60,000 nt of DNA from Chrysomallon squamiferum (lineage: Eukaryota > Mollusca > Gastropoda > Neomphalida > Peltospiridae): the NCBI GenBank assembly GCA_012295275.1, contig CM022672.1, forward strand, positions 20,092,894 through 20,152,893, given 5' to 3'. The position numbers and the translations under genes are program-made. Positions 40,927-52,700 of this stretch are shown piece by piece. The notes under the pieces were generated by a model. It had not been told where the DNA came from, did no database searches, and worked only from the letters and a program-made list of their open reading frames with translations. The stretch's first letter is position 1. The number at the start of each line of letters is the position of its first letter.

Positions 40927-42707
40927 AGTAAAAACACCTAATTAGATAAATGTGATACATAAGTGTCATGTATATAAAATTTAATTTAAATTTAAATTGT
41001 GTAGCCTATAATGAAACGAACTAAACATATAAAAATAATAATAACAATTGAAAAAAGAAAGAAAATGGTAAATATAATACTTAATAAAAAGAGAGACGTA
41101 GTAAGAAAGCTAAATTACTTTGTGTTTTTTTTTGTTTTTTCTTTCAGATATTGACTCAAATTCACAGATGCACTTAACATTTGTTTGTTTTTACTCTTCA
41201 AGGGTATGTTGTTATTACTTCAGAGCTCAGTGATCAAGTCTCATAAACTCAGTCTGTATATGATATTCAACATGTTTATTTTTGCACGACTGGAAGTTTC
41301 TTCTTTCCAAATAAACAAATGTAAGCTTTTTTTAAATGTAACTGCACAAAATGGGCTATAACTTACAGCATGCTAGCAACTGGTAGTTGTGTCAAATAAT
41401 GCAGAAACGTATGTTAACTGTCCTTATTGTTTTAGCCATTATTAAAAAATATTTTTTATTTCTGTTTTGATATTATATACTATTGTAACAATAATGACAA
41501 CAATAGTATAAACACCAGATTTATTATTTATTTTTTAAAGGAAAAACTAACTTCTAACAATATGAAGATATATTTATTTGTTTATTTTTATTATTAATTA
41601 ATTTTTTTTTAAAATTTTTTTAATTTCATTACTAACCTGTATCAATAAATTCCAGTTTAATATTTTTGTAGTTTGTGTTGGTACTGTAATTTTAAAATTA
41701 CCATTTATTTATTTTATGATAAAGGATATTTAATAAAAGCAAAAATATCACAAGCAGCTCTTACTTGAGATATTTAGGTAGTGAAATAAATACAGAAAAT
41801 TTTGAAAGTGATTGACTTCAACAAACAAAATGATTTTTAACTCAGGTAACTGATCCTTTTTTTTTTCTTTAAAAACATCTGAACAGGTGTGTTTTCTGAC
41901 AGGTAACATTTACACATTCAGGTAAGAGTTAAATGATAAAGTTCACAAGTTTTGGAATATTCTATCTTCATATCTAGAAATAGACACTTAAATTATAAAG
42001 TATCATTCCAAAGTTTAAAACAAAACTTAAACTGTTATTCTTTTTACTAGTATTTTATTAAATATTATTTTGTTTCTAATTATTTATGTCTCTCAGTAAT
42101 ATATACATTTTTAAAAATAACAATTCAAGGAATACATACATACATACAGATATATTTCATCAAATGAATTACAAAATGCATGAGTAATATTTTTTGTAAT
42201 TTTTATATCAGAAATTGCATGAATCAGGAAGATGACAAAATAATTCAGTTATTACAAATTTATAGGTTTAAAATGATTAAACTATAATTAAATAAAACCT
42301 ATTACGTCTCTTTCATCAATTCATGTCCTGGTAAAACGAAGTAATTCTAAAATATACTTGTAAAGATTTCTCCAATGAAGTCTTACTTTTAGAACACAAA
42401 CATAAACAATCATGTACATAAATAGTATATTTGTTTTAGAAAACCATATTTTTGGTGAATACATTGATGCACTTGAGGTGACTATTTAAATGCACTTTTA
42501 ATAAATTAGTCAATCAGCTGAATGTTCAGAATGTCTCGCATGGATAGTTTCTTAAAGAATATTTTAACTATTTCTTCAGTAACCTAATGGTATGTTATTT
42601 ACTTATAATAATTATAATAAGTAAAACAATCAACAATATAATAACAACAACGACGACGACTTCATTCATTCATCATTAATATGATTTTATAAAAGCATGT
42701 TACTCAC

Positions 42708-42846
42708 CAAGTTTAATTCGGGCTTCGTCAAGACGGGATACTTCCACCAAAAGATGCACACAGCCAAGGACTGCCAACACGCAGACGACAACCAGCCCGT
42801 TGACAGCATTTCGCGCCTGCATCACTCGCGTACATAGAAAACGCAT
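42708..42846 (-). CDS. First coding exon of an unidentified type II membrane protein
   Basis: Reading leftwards from the ATG at 42846, 46 codons plus one base are open to a strong donor (G|GTGAGT). The peptide starts MRFLCTRVMQARNAVNG. Residues 18-34 or so are a hydrophobic run (VVVCVLAVLGCV) flanked by basic residues on the N side, which is the layout of a signal anchor with the C-terminus in the lumen or outside. After it comes a charged stalk (EVSRLDEARIKL). GC content and CpG density are well above the surroundings. The upstream DNA carries NRF-1 and CCAAT motifs, as expected of a first exon. Golgi glycosyltransferases, sulfotransferases and GOLM/GOLIM-type coiled-coil proteins share this architecture, but nothing seen here singles one out. 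The intron after this exon is in phase 1. I am confident that it is a coding exon and unsure of its identity. Confidence 0.75.
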
Positions 42847-43330
42847 CACAGCACTATCACGACAACGCCTTTAGCATTACTGAGAGTTACAATGGCTGTC
42901 AGTGCGACAACCAACAGCAAAATAAAAATCTGACATGTATTCATAAAATGTAACGGTGTTCCTTTAAATACGTTTAAAGTTACCCATGGTTTTTTTTCCG
43001 CATCTGAATCTGAAGTTATAACTTTGTGAAACACTAGTCAGTAAGTCGATGAACAAGTTAGATCAGTATGGCAAATGAATGATCATTCAATGAAGTGTGT
43101 AACATTGTTCAAGGCGAATACGTCAACTTATAATGAAACACGTCGATGTCAAGGTACTCCTCTGCGAATGACAGTTGTTACAGTGAAACAACTTGACAAA
43201 GCCTCAAGTCATGTTTACTGAAGTAAAAGCGGCTGCTTTGAAGTTATCGCGCATGCGCTGCAAATGCTGCCTTCTAGACGACAACTCGACATCCGCTACG
43301 AAACACGACGTGTAGTCGATTGGCGCGGAG
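42847..43330 (-). promoter_or_regulatory. Promoter/5' region of the type II membrane protein gene
   Basis: The 480 bases upstream of the minus-strand ATG have more CpG than almost anywhere else in the window. They contain a perfect NRF-1 palindrome, GCGCATGCGC, at 43249-43258, an inverted CCAAT (ATTGG at 43319-43323, so CCAAT on the transcribed strand) running into a TTGGCGC E2F-like word, and CACGACGTG-type half E-box words. NRF-1 plus CCAAT is a common housekeeping, TATA-less arrangement. The transcription start is not visible but should lie between about 42.85 and 43.3 kb. Confidence 0.6.
43249..43258. promoter_or_regulatory. NRF-1 binding site (perfect palindrome)
   Basis: GCGCATGCGC matches the core of the NRF-1 consensus on both strands. 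It lies about 400 bases upstream of the type II gene's ATG. Such a CpG-containing 10-mer is very unlikely by chance in DNA this AT-rich. Confidence 0.65.
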
Positions 43331-43935
43331 ACAAAATCAATAAACTGTGACTCATGTGACTTTACCCTATAGCAATTTTTTCCTCCTGAAATATATAATG
43401 AAAAACTGAAAAATTAAATTATGGTAATTATTCAGTAAATTATTATCCGTTCAGTTTTCATTGTTGTTCCATTAATAACAATAATTGCTATAATTCATGG
43501 AAAAAATAATACTTATATTAAAATTCAGTAAAACGAAAATAACTAATTTCGTCTTTGTATTTTGGATACAATTAGCAATAAATTTTAAAGGAACATATTT
43601 TAAATGTACATTTTTCGTCGACATACTTAATACTTTAGTAACAATTATAATCTACAATTATTTAGCGCAAAAGAATTTAGTTGCTCAGTTGTTATAGACT
43701 TTTTGCGATAATCGGATTCAAGGGTTGCAATGTATTATTACACGATTTCTCCAACATTAACAGTTTAAATAGTATTACTAAAATATGCAAGATTTATGAT
43801 ATATCCCGTCTAAAATTAATAGAAGTTATATAATTATTTTCTACCGATATATTTATATCAATTACGGTATTACTTGAATTAATTAACATTAACGAAGATA
43901 TTTCGATATTCAGTCGATCCTTCATTTAAGGGGCT

Positions 43936-43956
43936 GAAACTGAAACGAAACGGAAA
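43936..43956 (+). promoter_or_regulatory. Two tandem IRF/ISRE-like cores
   Basis: Two perfect GAAANNGAAA words are present, GAAACTGAAA at 43936-43945 and GAAACGGAAA at 43947-43956, separated by one base. This is the classic IRF-family binding core. They lie about 1.1 kb upstream of the type II gene's ATG and 2.8 kb upstream of NUP188. Function is inferred from motif only. Confidence 0.4.
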
Positions 43957-44140
43957 AATTGTCCAGAAAATAAAAAAATGAGGATTTTCCGATGTGTGTT
44001 TGAAACAGCAGAGATATTAACACTGACAATGTCGAATAATATATAAAACAAAATTTACTTTAAAGTTAAGAACTTACTTAACATGATCGGCACCAGATTG
44101 AGTTTGTTTTATCGTGATCGGGTATTGGGGCTAATGGCGC

Positions 44141-44168
44141 CAAAAAAAAAAAAAAAAAAAAAAAAAAA
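44141..44168. repeat. Poly(A) run, 28 bases
   Basis: An A homopolymer directly attached to the GGCGCC word at 44136. Confidence 0.95.
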
Positions 44169-44472
44169 GAAGTGTTATATATCTAAAAACATTTTAAGAT
44201 AAAACTGATCACGCAGGACATGAATGAACGCACGTGTGTGTGGCCAGTGTAAACAAATAAAAAGACGCGCTCGACGAACATCTTTCGGGCGCTTCGCTAA
44301 TTCCCGCACGGGTCCAGATTTCGTTCTGATTAATCCAGCAAAAGGTTTCTGTTAAATGGACGTTTGAATGTATATATGTTCATGTTGTTGTTGTTTTTTG
44401 TTGTTTTTTAAAGTAACGTGTGCTTTCTTTTAAAGCAAAGCTCACTGAAAATAAATAAATAAATAAAAAATA

Positions 44473-44473
<1 letters not shown>

Positions 44474-44517
<44 letters not shown>
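44474..44517. repeat. (AAT)n microsatellite
   Basis: About fourteen uninterrupted units. Confidence 0.95.
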
Positions 44518-44657
44518 TTGCCTTTGCCTGAATAGCAGTTAACACTAAAATTATGGAATTCAATTTTATATTCTTATGGAGAGGAAACTATATACCATGG
44601 CCTTTGAATCAGCTGAAGAATAGAGGCTTTAATGACTTTTGTTTTCTCTCTTTCATT

Positions 44658-44689
44658 CACGTGACTATGGTTTACATGTCGGCGCCAAA
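44658..44689. promoter_or_regulatory. E-box (CACGTGAC) next to E2F-like GGCGCCAAA
   Basis: A USF/MITF-type E-box at 44658-44665 is followed 15 bases later by GGCGCCAAA (44681-44689), the reverse of the E2F consensus TTTGGCGCC. A second GGCGCCAAA is at 44136-44144. Motif-level evidence only. Confidence 0.35.
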
Positions 44690-44745
44690 TTAGCAAAAGG
44701 CAAAATGGTAGCAGTACCTTCAGGGTTTACGAATGTTTAGGGTAC

Positions 44746-44749
44746 AAAA

Positions 44750-44784
<35 letters not shown>

Positions 44785-44785
44785 A
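44746..44785. repeat. (AAAT)n microsatellite
   Basis: About nine to ten units; a second worn AAAT/AAAAT tract follows at 44862-44903. Confidence 0.95.
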
Positions 44786-45107
44786 AGATGAAGAAAAAAG
44801 ACGATAATTTATTACGTATGACTTTTCACTGTGGTATGGTCTAATAACTTTTACGTTAAAAAAATAAAAAAAAAAAATAAAATAAAATAAATAAATAAAT
44901 AAAAACAGCAAATAACTTTAACATGAAATAAATAAATTTAGATTTCGGATCAATGAATCCATATTAAAAGGAACAACACAGAAACATACATTCTTTTAAT
45001 AACAATAAATGCATTAAACATAAAATAATGATAATAATAATAATTAAAAAATAATACATGTATAATTTATTGTTTATTTATTTATTACTTTTTCAAGTAA
45101 ATTATTT

Positions 45108-45111
45108 ATAT

Positions 45112-45142
<31 letters not shown>

Positions 45143-45183
45143 TTTTTTTTTTTTTTTTATTTTTTTTTTTTTTTTTTTTTTTT
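45108..45183. repeat. (TTTA)n followed by poly(T)
   Basis: About nine TTTA units run into nearly 40 T residues with one A. Confidence 0.93.
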
Positions 45184-45339
45184 GAAGTGCAGATGGGCCA
45201 CTAAATAGTTTATTAGGCCATAAGAACTTCAAAATAAATAAAATGAAATAAAATAGATTTTAAAAGTTTTAAAAAATTAAATTACCTTGATTAAAAAAAC
45301 TTTAAAAAATGTTTAAAATATTTCTGTCTTAATAAAATA

Positions 45340-45372
45340 CAAAATAAAATAAAATAAAATAAAATAAAATAA

Positions 45373-45450
<78 letters not shown>
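45340..45450. repeat. (AAAAT)n(AAT)n(ATT)n inverted microsatellite
   Basis: AAAAT units to about 45372 and AAT units to about 45409 switch abruptly to ATT units to 45450. The AAT and ATT arms are perfect inverted complements about 37 bases long with no spacer, so the DNA can fold into a hairpin. Confidence 0.95.
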
Positions 45451-45452
<2 letters not shown>

Positions 45453-45519
45453 AAACAGGTGTTACATTCGCTGCTTTCGATAATTTGATTAACCGAGCAT
45501 TCGGTATCATTTTCATACA

Positions 45520-45550
<31 letters not shown>

Positions 45551-46283
45551 TAATAAAAATACATTTTAATTTTTTTTAGCGTTACAAAATTGTTAAAATG
45601 TTTATCATCAACTTATCCAATTTCAGCAGAAACAGGCTCACAACATCTTAATGATAATGATGATAATATAGACCATAATTAATTAAATTTTGGGACGGCA
45701 GGACCAATGCAATACCTTTCAGGTCTCTTTATTTATTGTTCATATCCCAATACTGTTCACACAGGATCGCTCATTGTCTACTTTTGTCTTCTCATTATCA
45801 CTACATACAGTTTTCACTGTATTGTCATATGCCATACATACATACATCTGAGCATAAACGTAGGCACGCTCATAAATATACTTTCCCAGACGAAACTGAA
45901 ATTTTATGTTCCCTAACACTGTAAATTTATTTGGTCATTTTATTTGGTCATTTTATAGTTTCAATTGCGATCTAAAGGCAGGAACTACAATTACCGTTCC
46001 CTCGAGATTTATTTAATTGTCGAAGTTTCTTTGAAATCGTTCTTCTGTTAATGTAGCAGTTATGTCACGGGTTTTTACTTCAGCATTTTGACTTTGATAT
46101 AGCAAATAATGGTCGTGTATTTTCAACATAATAACATCCTTGTCGTTCCATTAAAGTAGAAAGCAAATTCTGCTTTTCTTGTGTGCCATATTAAATATAT
46201 AGCAGTACGTGCATTATATACAGTTTAAATATAGCAGTCAACATTACAAGATAAAGATAATGCTGTTGTTGCTTAAACTAATG

Positions 46284-46291
<8 letters not shown>

Positions 46292-46315
<24 letters not shown>

Positions 46316-46322
46316 AATAATG
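46292..46322. repeat. (AAT)n microsatellite
   Basis: About ten units, 440 bases upstream of NUP188. Confidence 0.93.
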
Positions 46323-46690
46323 ATCGTTTCTAATGAACTTCTTTTAGTAACCACTGCTTTATTTTCATTTATTTTATTTTATATTTTATTGATAATAAAT
46401 TTTTTGAAAGTTTTGCTTGATAAGCAAGTTAATGTAACTGCATAAACCCACAACTGACTGCATTGTATTTTTCATAAAATACTTAACTTATATATATGAA
46501 AGAATTAAAAGAATGAAAATAATAACAATTATTAAATAAAATTAGTTTTACACTCATCAGTTTTACTGTAAAAACGTTAATTTTCTTTAACGGTAATGTG
46601 ATAATACTTGATGTAATTATTTCAAAAAACATTAAATGAATAAATAAATCATTTTGGTTGTGAATACTATACATTACAACTGCTATGTCG

Positions 46691-46775
46691 CATAGTGAAA
46701 ACGAAACCAGACGTCATTTTGAAGGATCGCAAAATAAAGGGTGGAATTTACATTTTTGAAAGAATGGCGGCAGGT
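46691..46775 (+). promoter_or_regulatory. NUP188 core promoter/5' end with ISRE-like, CRE-like and YY1-like motifs
   Basis: Just upstream of the NUP188 ATG are GAAAACGAAAC (46697-46707, an ISRE-type GAAANNGAAAC) and GACGTCAT (46710-46717, one base off a palindromic CRE). The start codon itself sits in AGAATGGCGGC, which matches the YY1 core ATGGCGGC. YY1 sites overlapping initiator ATGs are a recurrent design in metazoan housekeeping genes. No TATA box is evident at a suitable distance. Confidence 0.5.
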
Positions 46776-46783
46776 GTGGATAG
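46764..46783 (+). CDS. NUP188: NUP188 coding exon 1
   Basis: The exon has only 20 coding bases (MAAGVD plus two bases), ending at AG|GTAATA. The start is chosen because the next exon continues into the NUP188 N-terminus and human NUP188 also starts MAA. The ATG has A at -3 and G at +4. Confidence 0.8.
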
Positions 46784-49700
46784 GTAATAACTGTTTGGAC
46801 ACTTTTTAATATATATGAATGGTTATAGCATCTAATATATCATTGTTTAGAAGATCCTTTGCAAATAAAATGCTATGTTCAATTACATCGTGATCTGTAT
46901 ATTAGTACATTTTGTAAGAGGCATATAAGATTTGTGATGGTTCAGTGGTATTTTCATTTGTTACATTTTATCGCAAAAAAGTGTTTTACCTAGGCCTTTA
47001 TCATAAAGTTTATGAAGGATACTGATATTGAGAAAAATGTATCAGGAATGTTAAGAAGTAGTAATAATAAATATACTTTTATTTAAATATTTATTTGTAA
47101 TTCATTAAGTTTGTCATGAATTATAAACATATGCAATACAGAATAAATATTTTATTATGTATAAGATGCTTTTAATTTCATTTATTTATAAATACGATTA
47201 AAACTAGTTATGAGAATCCTAATTTAGATTCAGTATTAAATAGTTCAGTACATAATCATTACATATTGTGCCATAATCTATTACAATTTACAGCATCCAT
47301 TTTTTTAATAACAATAATTTATTATTTTATGGATATGTTTCATGATTCCAATCGTTTAAAATCAAAATTTGTTGAGGTTAATAGTAGCAGTATTCACAAG
47401 ATAGATTTTCTGTTTAAATTATTTTTTTAATATATTTTTCTTTTGTTTCACTATATAGTTTTAGCAACAGAACACTTTGGCAGTTCATCAGTGGTACAGG
47501 AGTACTACGACCAAAGGTGCACTTTTCTTAAAATATTAGAGTAATTGAAAAAAAAAAAAAAGGATGTATAAAAATGAATTCTTTACTAATTCCTGTTCAT
47601 TTCACAGATGTAATTACAGTGGAGATGTTTAAATATTGGCATTCAGAAATTAAATTTTGTTATAATGACATAAAATGTTACCATGATCATGGGATTTTTT
47701 CTCTTTTATTTTTGTGAGTTTAGTTTATTATTATTTTTTTTTTTTTTTCTATGACAAACTGGCTGTAGAACTGAAACTTTTATATTAAATGTGATAGTAA
47801 TGATCTGCTTATAAGAAATTTAAGTGTTTATGAAGATTTACAAAGGAAATTAAAAAAAAATCTTTTTCAGGAACTGATTGAACAGGAATTAAATGATAAC
47901 AAGGAAAAAATTTTCAATGGATTGAAATATTACAAGAAACAAAAGTGAATATATGACTGTTTATATAATAGTAGCATAATTCATGTTGGGAAATTACAAT
48001 TTTCATATTAACATATTAATATTTTATTTATTTATTTATTTTTTAAATTAACCAAGTAATAATATTTTACAGTTTTACAAACACTGCCAGACATTAGTTA
48101 TTACGTATAAAGCAGTATTATTTATTTACATGTATTTATTATGTATTATCAGAATACTGTTATTCAGAAAAAAGTTTCATGATCTTTTAGTCTTTAAATT
48201 GTTTCTAATAAATATTGGTAATATTTTAAAATAAATTTATATATGATCTCATTTAAGAACTATTAGGACTGTCTTACAATACATTTAGCAAAATAATATT
48301 ATTACATTATTTGGTATTTATTTTACAATAATTTGTTATTTTGTTTCAGTTCTCCTCAAGGAGAATTGCTCAAGACTGATAAAAATCTTCCTGCACTTCA
48401 GCTTGAGTTTACAGTGAAACTCAGTGTTTTTCTGGTCAGTTAATTACGTATATTTAGGTAACTCAGATATTTGCAAATAAAACAAAAAAATGGTAGTTCT
48501 ACATTTTCTGTATTGTTATTTATGAATCAGTTTGTGTGTAGTATTTCAGACGAAATAAACAAATTTCTGTAGATTAAAAAAGATTTGTAGTAACAACTTT
48601 TCATATAATAATCAAGATATTAATTTAAAAAAAATATATAAGTATTGTTATTTATAAATTATTAATTATTTTTTTGATATTCAGATAAATAGTTTCTACA
48701 GTTGATAAAATAAATTTTTGAGCTATTCTTTTGTTTTGTAACAAATCAGATTATGACAAAAATATTTGACATATATTTTAATTATTATTATTATTATTTT
48801 TATTATTATTTCAGTGCCTGGATGAATTACAGAGTTATGACATTTTCTGCTCTTTTCTTGCAAATGATTTTCGAGGATCAAAGAAAAATCTGCAGGTTTT
48901 TATCATTTTTCAATCACACAGTTCAATTATTTTCATTTCGTGCAAAATTAAAAACAATCATTTAATTCATTAAGTTGTTCACCGTGTTTTGTCATAACTG
49001 TTAAGTTCATGTTAATCTTAAAATTTGAAATTAAAATAGAATAAATGGAGAAATGTTTTTTTATTTTTATTTTATAGCAACTGCTGAGTCACGAACGGAG
49101 GGCCCAGGCATTAGTGATTAAGATCAGAGACTATTACTTTACAGAGCGTCTGTATTTATTGAGGTGTCTTCGACAGATTCTCAGTTTTTGGCCAAATACA
49201 CAACATCCTTACAGGGTGAGTACTGAAATGTATATATATCACATTATAATGATATGATATGATGATATGAAATTATGCACTGAATCTATTAGTGAGTGAG
49301 ACTGCTTTACCTCAGACAGTTTCAACCTGTTGGTCTAGCATCATAATCAGGATATGCAAGAAAAGCAAAAACAAAACCACAATCAAACAAAAAAACTTCT
49401 TTCTTTAGTCAGTATATAATGTGCACTGAATCTGTATCATTCCTCAGGTGTGGCTTGGCTTGAGTAACATTAGACTGGTGGACAAATCATAATCAGAAGA
49501 TGTTAGGGCAGAACTGACATTAACCCCCAATAATTCCCCCTTTATTGAGATTGCACATGAAAGAAGATCAGAATATGCAGATTCAGGGGGAAAACCTCCA
49601 AAACCACCCAAAACATTTGATGCAATCTTTTTGACTGGAGTGTTTCTGAAGTAAAATGCAGTTAACTTGCATATATGATATATTCTGATTAATTATTTGA

Positions 49701-52700
49701 TTGTTAGATAACAAAACAAATTAATTTGATTTCATTACCTTTTTAACACTTAATGGCACACAGGCCACTGTTTTCAGTCAGGCAATATTTCATTACCAGC
49801 CTCAGCTCAAAACTGAATTTGAAATTATTGTTATAATCGTTAAAAAAAAAAAGGTGTAAATCAGTTGCACTTTAATTTTATTGTGTAATTATTTATTTTC
49901 AGGACGTGTATGCTAAATTTCTCAATGACCTTTTGGGAGATTCTAAACTTATTGAAAAGGTTAGTATGATATGTTAATTCATTAATTTAACATGTTAGAT
50001 ACATTAATATTTCAGATATGTATTTAGATACTTAACATATTAAATATTTTAATATTTTAGATATATATATACATTTACATGTTTAACATGGTTGATATTT
50101 ATATACATTCATGAATAATTTTTAAATTATAGAAATTCCTATTATTTTCAGTTAATTTCATTAGTGAGAAAAGAAAGTTCTTAATGTTTATTATTAATGA
50201 TATAATTACATAGCATTTGACAGAAAAAAATGTAATTGTACTGACTGGTTAATTTTTACATAAAGTCTTGTAATGTGAAAACTGAATTTTATTTTCAGCT
50301 TCATGAACAATTTGACATGTGCTCTGAAGAGCTTGTTCCAACCTGGGAGTCACATGGACCATTGATGGTGTGTGATGTATTTAAAATTAAACACTTGATA
50401 AAAAAAACTAGAATAATAACACAAACTTTCTCAGGTTTCCATGCATAAGGCATACGTAAATTAGTTCATAATAATGCATTCACAGATAATAACTGTTCAT
50501 GAACAGCTGTATATCATACTATTATTAATGTTATTATTATTATTATTTTTTTAAACTAATCTATAAATATATTTTCCTTGTTTCTTCAGAATGAGCAACA
50601 GGCCCAGGTTTGGATCCATCAAAATCTGAAAGAGCAGGTGAGATATATTATATATAACTGTTGGTGCAATCAAATATACTATATAGCTGTAATTTTTGTT
50701 AGTAGTAGTATTTATATTTTTTAGATATACTTTTGGTAAAAACAATATGATAATGTAAGATGACATTAAACAAAATAATACAGAGCCATTACATGCTCTA
50801 TTAAAATTGTGATCCCTGCATATTCTTTGTCTGTCTGTCTGTCTGTCAGTCTCTCACTCACCCTTTACCTCCTTCCCATTCCACCTACCTAGTGGTATTA
50901 AATACAAGAATTAATATCCCTGCTTACCTAGTTATGTATATTACATACATATATATGTAATTTTTCCTGGATTAAACATAAGTAATAATTTTTTGTATAA
51001 TTAATGAAGTTGATGTTGATATTTCAGTGTGAGCTGTTGGAGTTGATGATGATGTATTACAAAGATTTCATGGCTGATGCACAAGGCTTCATTCAGCTCA
51101 TGGAAAAGTTTACAGTATGAATTTTCTTCAAAATTGTACCCATCTGAATTTAATTACACTTCCAAGTTGTTTATTTAGCCAAAATAACCAAACTAATATT
51201 TAATAATATTTAAAATAAAAAATACTGCACTCTGTTGCCTATTATGGATAACTTCTTATATAAAGTGAACATAATTTATATTTTAAAAACATTAGATACA
51301 TCTATTCTGTCTCCTTTTAAATTATTAATAGCTATCTTATTTTAAGTCTTTTTATTCATTCTGGTTTGATGAATAAATGTTTTTTTTTTAAAATGACAGA
51401 ATATTATATATTTAAACTTTAAACATAAACATTTTTTTTTTTGGCCTCATGTGAAAACCATTTTTAAATCTGTTTGCAATATTTAATTTAATCCAGTTGA
51501 AAAATTAGAATACTTTTATGTGAGTACTATTTCAGTATTCTTTTTTCCTAATGAAAACCTTGTTTTTCAGTGTTTTTTATAAAATTAATCTGCCTGGAAT
51601 TGAAATATTGATAAATATTTAAACATTTTTATGATTGAAAAAAATATTCAGTTTTACATATCTTAAATTTAAATGTTAATTAATCAGTTTATAAAATATT
51701 TCTTATTGCAGAAACATGGATTTGGTTGGAGGCAGAGTTATAAACATCTTTTGAGTAAAGCAGATGAAAAACTTATCAAAAGAATTGGGTAAGACTATAA
51801 AACATTCTGGTATTTCAACCGGGATATGCTGTTGCATAATTTGTTCTTCTTCTTTTAAGACAAAAATATTCTGCATCATCAGTGAAATAGAAAATATGTC
51901 CATGAAGGCATATTTTAATGGCTTAGAATTGAAAGCACTAAGGAATAGGCTTTGACCGGCAGATGGTTTTGTCCTTCTGCATGATAATTACTAAACTTGA
52001 TGGAATAACTGAGAATAGCTCTGAAAATACACAGATCATAACATAGTATTGCACTGAGACGTTATACTTTTCCAGATCAGTCCATGCAACTATTTCAAGA
52101 TAAAATGAAAATATCATTAAGATAAATGGAAGGTTCATTTAGAGAATATTTTAAAAAGACACAAATGTACACCCAAAAATTAGTATGTGGAATAGATGGA
52201 ACATTTATGAATTTTGTTCATTTCATGATGACGCAATTTCTCTTCCAGATATGTAGAAGTTCTCATTCTTCTTGATGTACTTGACATTGCAACAGCTTAC
52301 AGGTGCAAGGAGCAGGGCAGTTTCAGTGAACACAGTATTTTGTCTGACAAAGATTCTTTCCAGGTAAGTAAAATAAATTACATAATACTATAACCATAGT
52401 TAAATATTTCCATATTATTGTTTCATTTGTTCGTGGCAGTCATTCTTTGCCAATATTGTGACAAACATGTTGTACAGTATATACAGAAATATTCAGGTAT
52501 AAGAAATTGACTTTAATTGAAAACACATTTAAATTTTTTTGTTTTGCCAAGTTAAAATATTTAACTGCAGAAATTGATTTTAAATTAATCATACAAAGAT
52601 ACACATTCACATTTCAGTTTTATTTTGATTAGCTCACTAAAAATCCTGTGGTTTTAAATTAATAGAACTTGTGGTTTTTTTCATCAGAAAGTTGACAAAC

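Larger units (their letters stand above)
10462..42707 (-). other. Giant first intron (32.2 kb) of the type II membrane protein gene
   Basis: No exon with recognisable protein similarity was found here on either strand. The intron is AT-rich and repeat-laden: an hAT element, a mollusc interspersed-repeat relic, microsatellites and degenerate tandem repeats, all listed separately. It is punctuated by GC-richer, non-repetitive islands, for example near 11.05-11.25, 13.09-13.41, 14.16-14.45, 16.37-16.60, 19.59-19.76, 22.5-22.7, 23.44-23.78, 25.48-25.83, 27.74-27.88, 30.46-30.66, 31.78-31.98, 33.29-33.52, 34.37-34.87 and 36.69-36.90 kb. Some carry short open frames, but no chain of exons in a consistent phase emerges. 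Long first introns of metazoan genes often hold enhancers, and these islands are the natural candidates. That is inference. Confidence 0.6.
43331..46700. other. Divergent intergenic region between the type II gene and NUP188
   Basis: No coding exon was found. The region has two characters. From 43.9 to 44.7 kb it carries short GC-containing regulatory-looking words: tandem ISRE-like cores at 43936-43956, GGCGCCAAA at 44136-44144 and 44681-44689, TTCCCGC near 44.3 kb and a CACGTGAC E-box at 44658-44665. From 44.45 to 46.33 kb it is dominated by AAAT, AAAAT and AAT/ATT microsatellites and T runs. Open frames here, such as the poly-Asn/poly-Ile one over 45313-45564, are translations of microsatellites. 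Confidence 0.55.

Noticed and set aside
42846-43034. 62-codon minus-strand frame upstream of the type II exon 1
   Set aside because: It is in a different register from exon 1, covers the probable 5' UTR and promoter, and its stop overlaps the true start.
44270-44345. tRNA or small RNA gene in the GC-rich patch
   Set aside because: No cloverleaf arms or B box could be fitted.
45313-45564. Poly-Asn/poly-Ile protein
   Set aside because: Translation of (AAT)n/(ATT)n.
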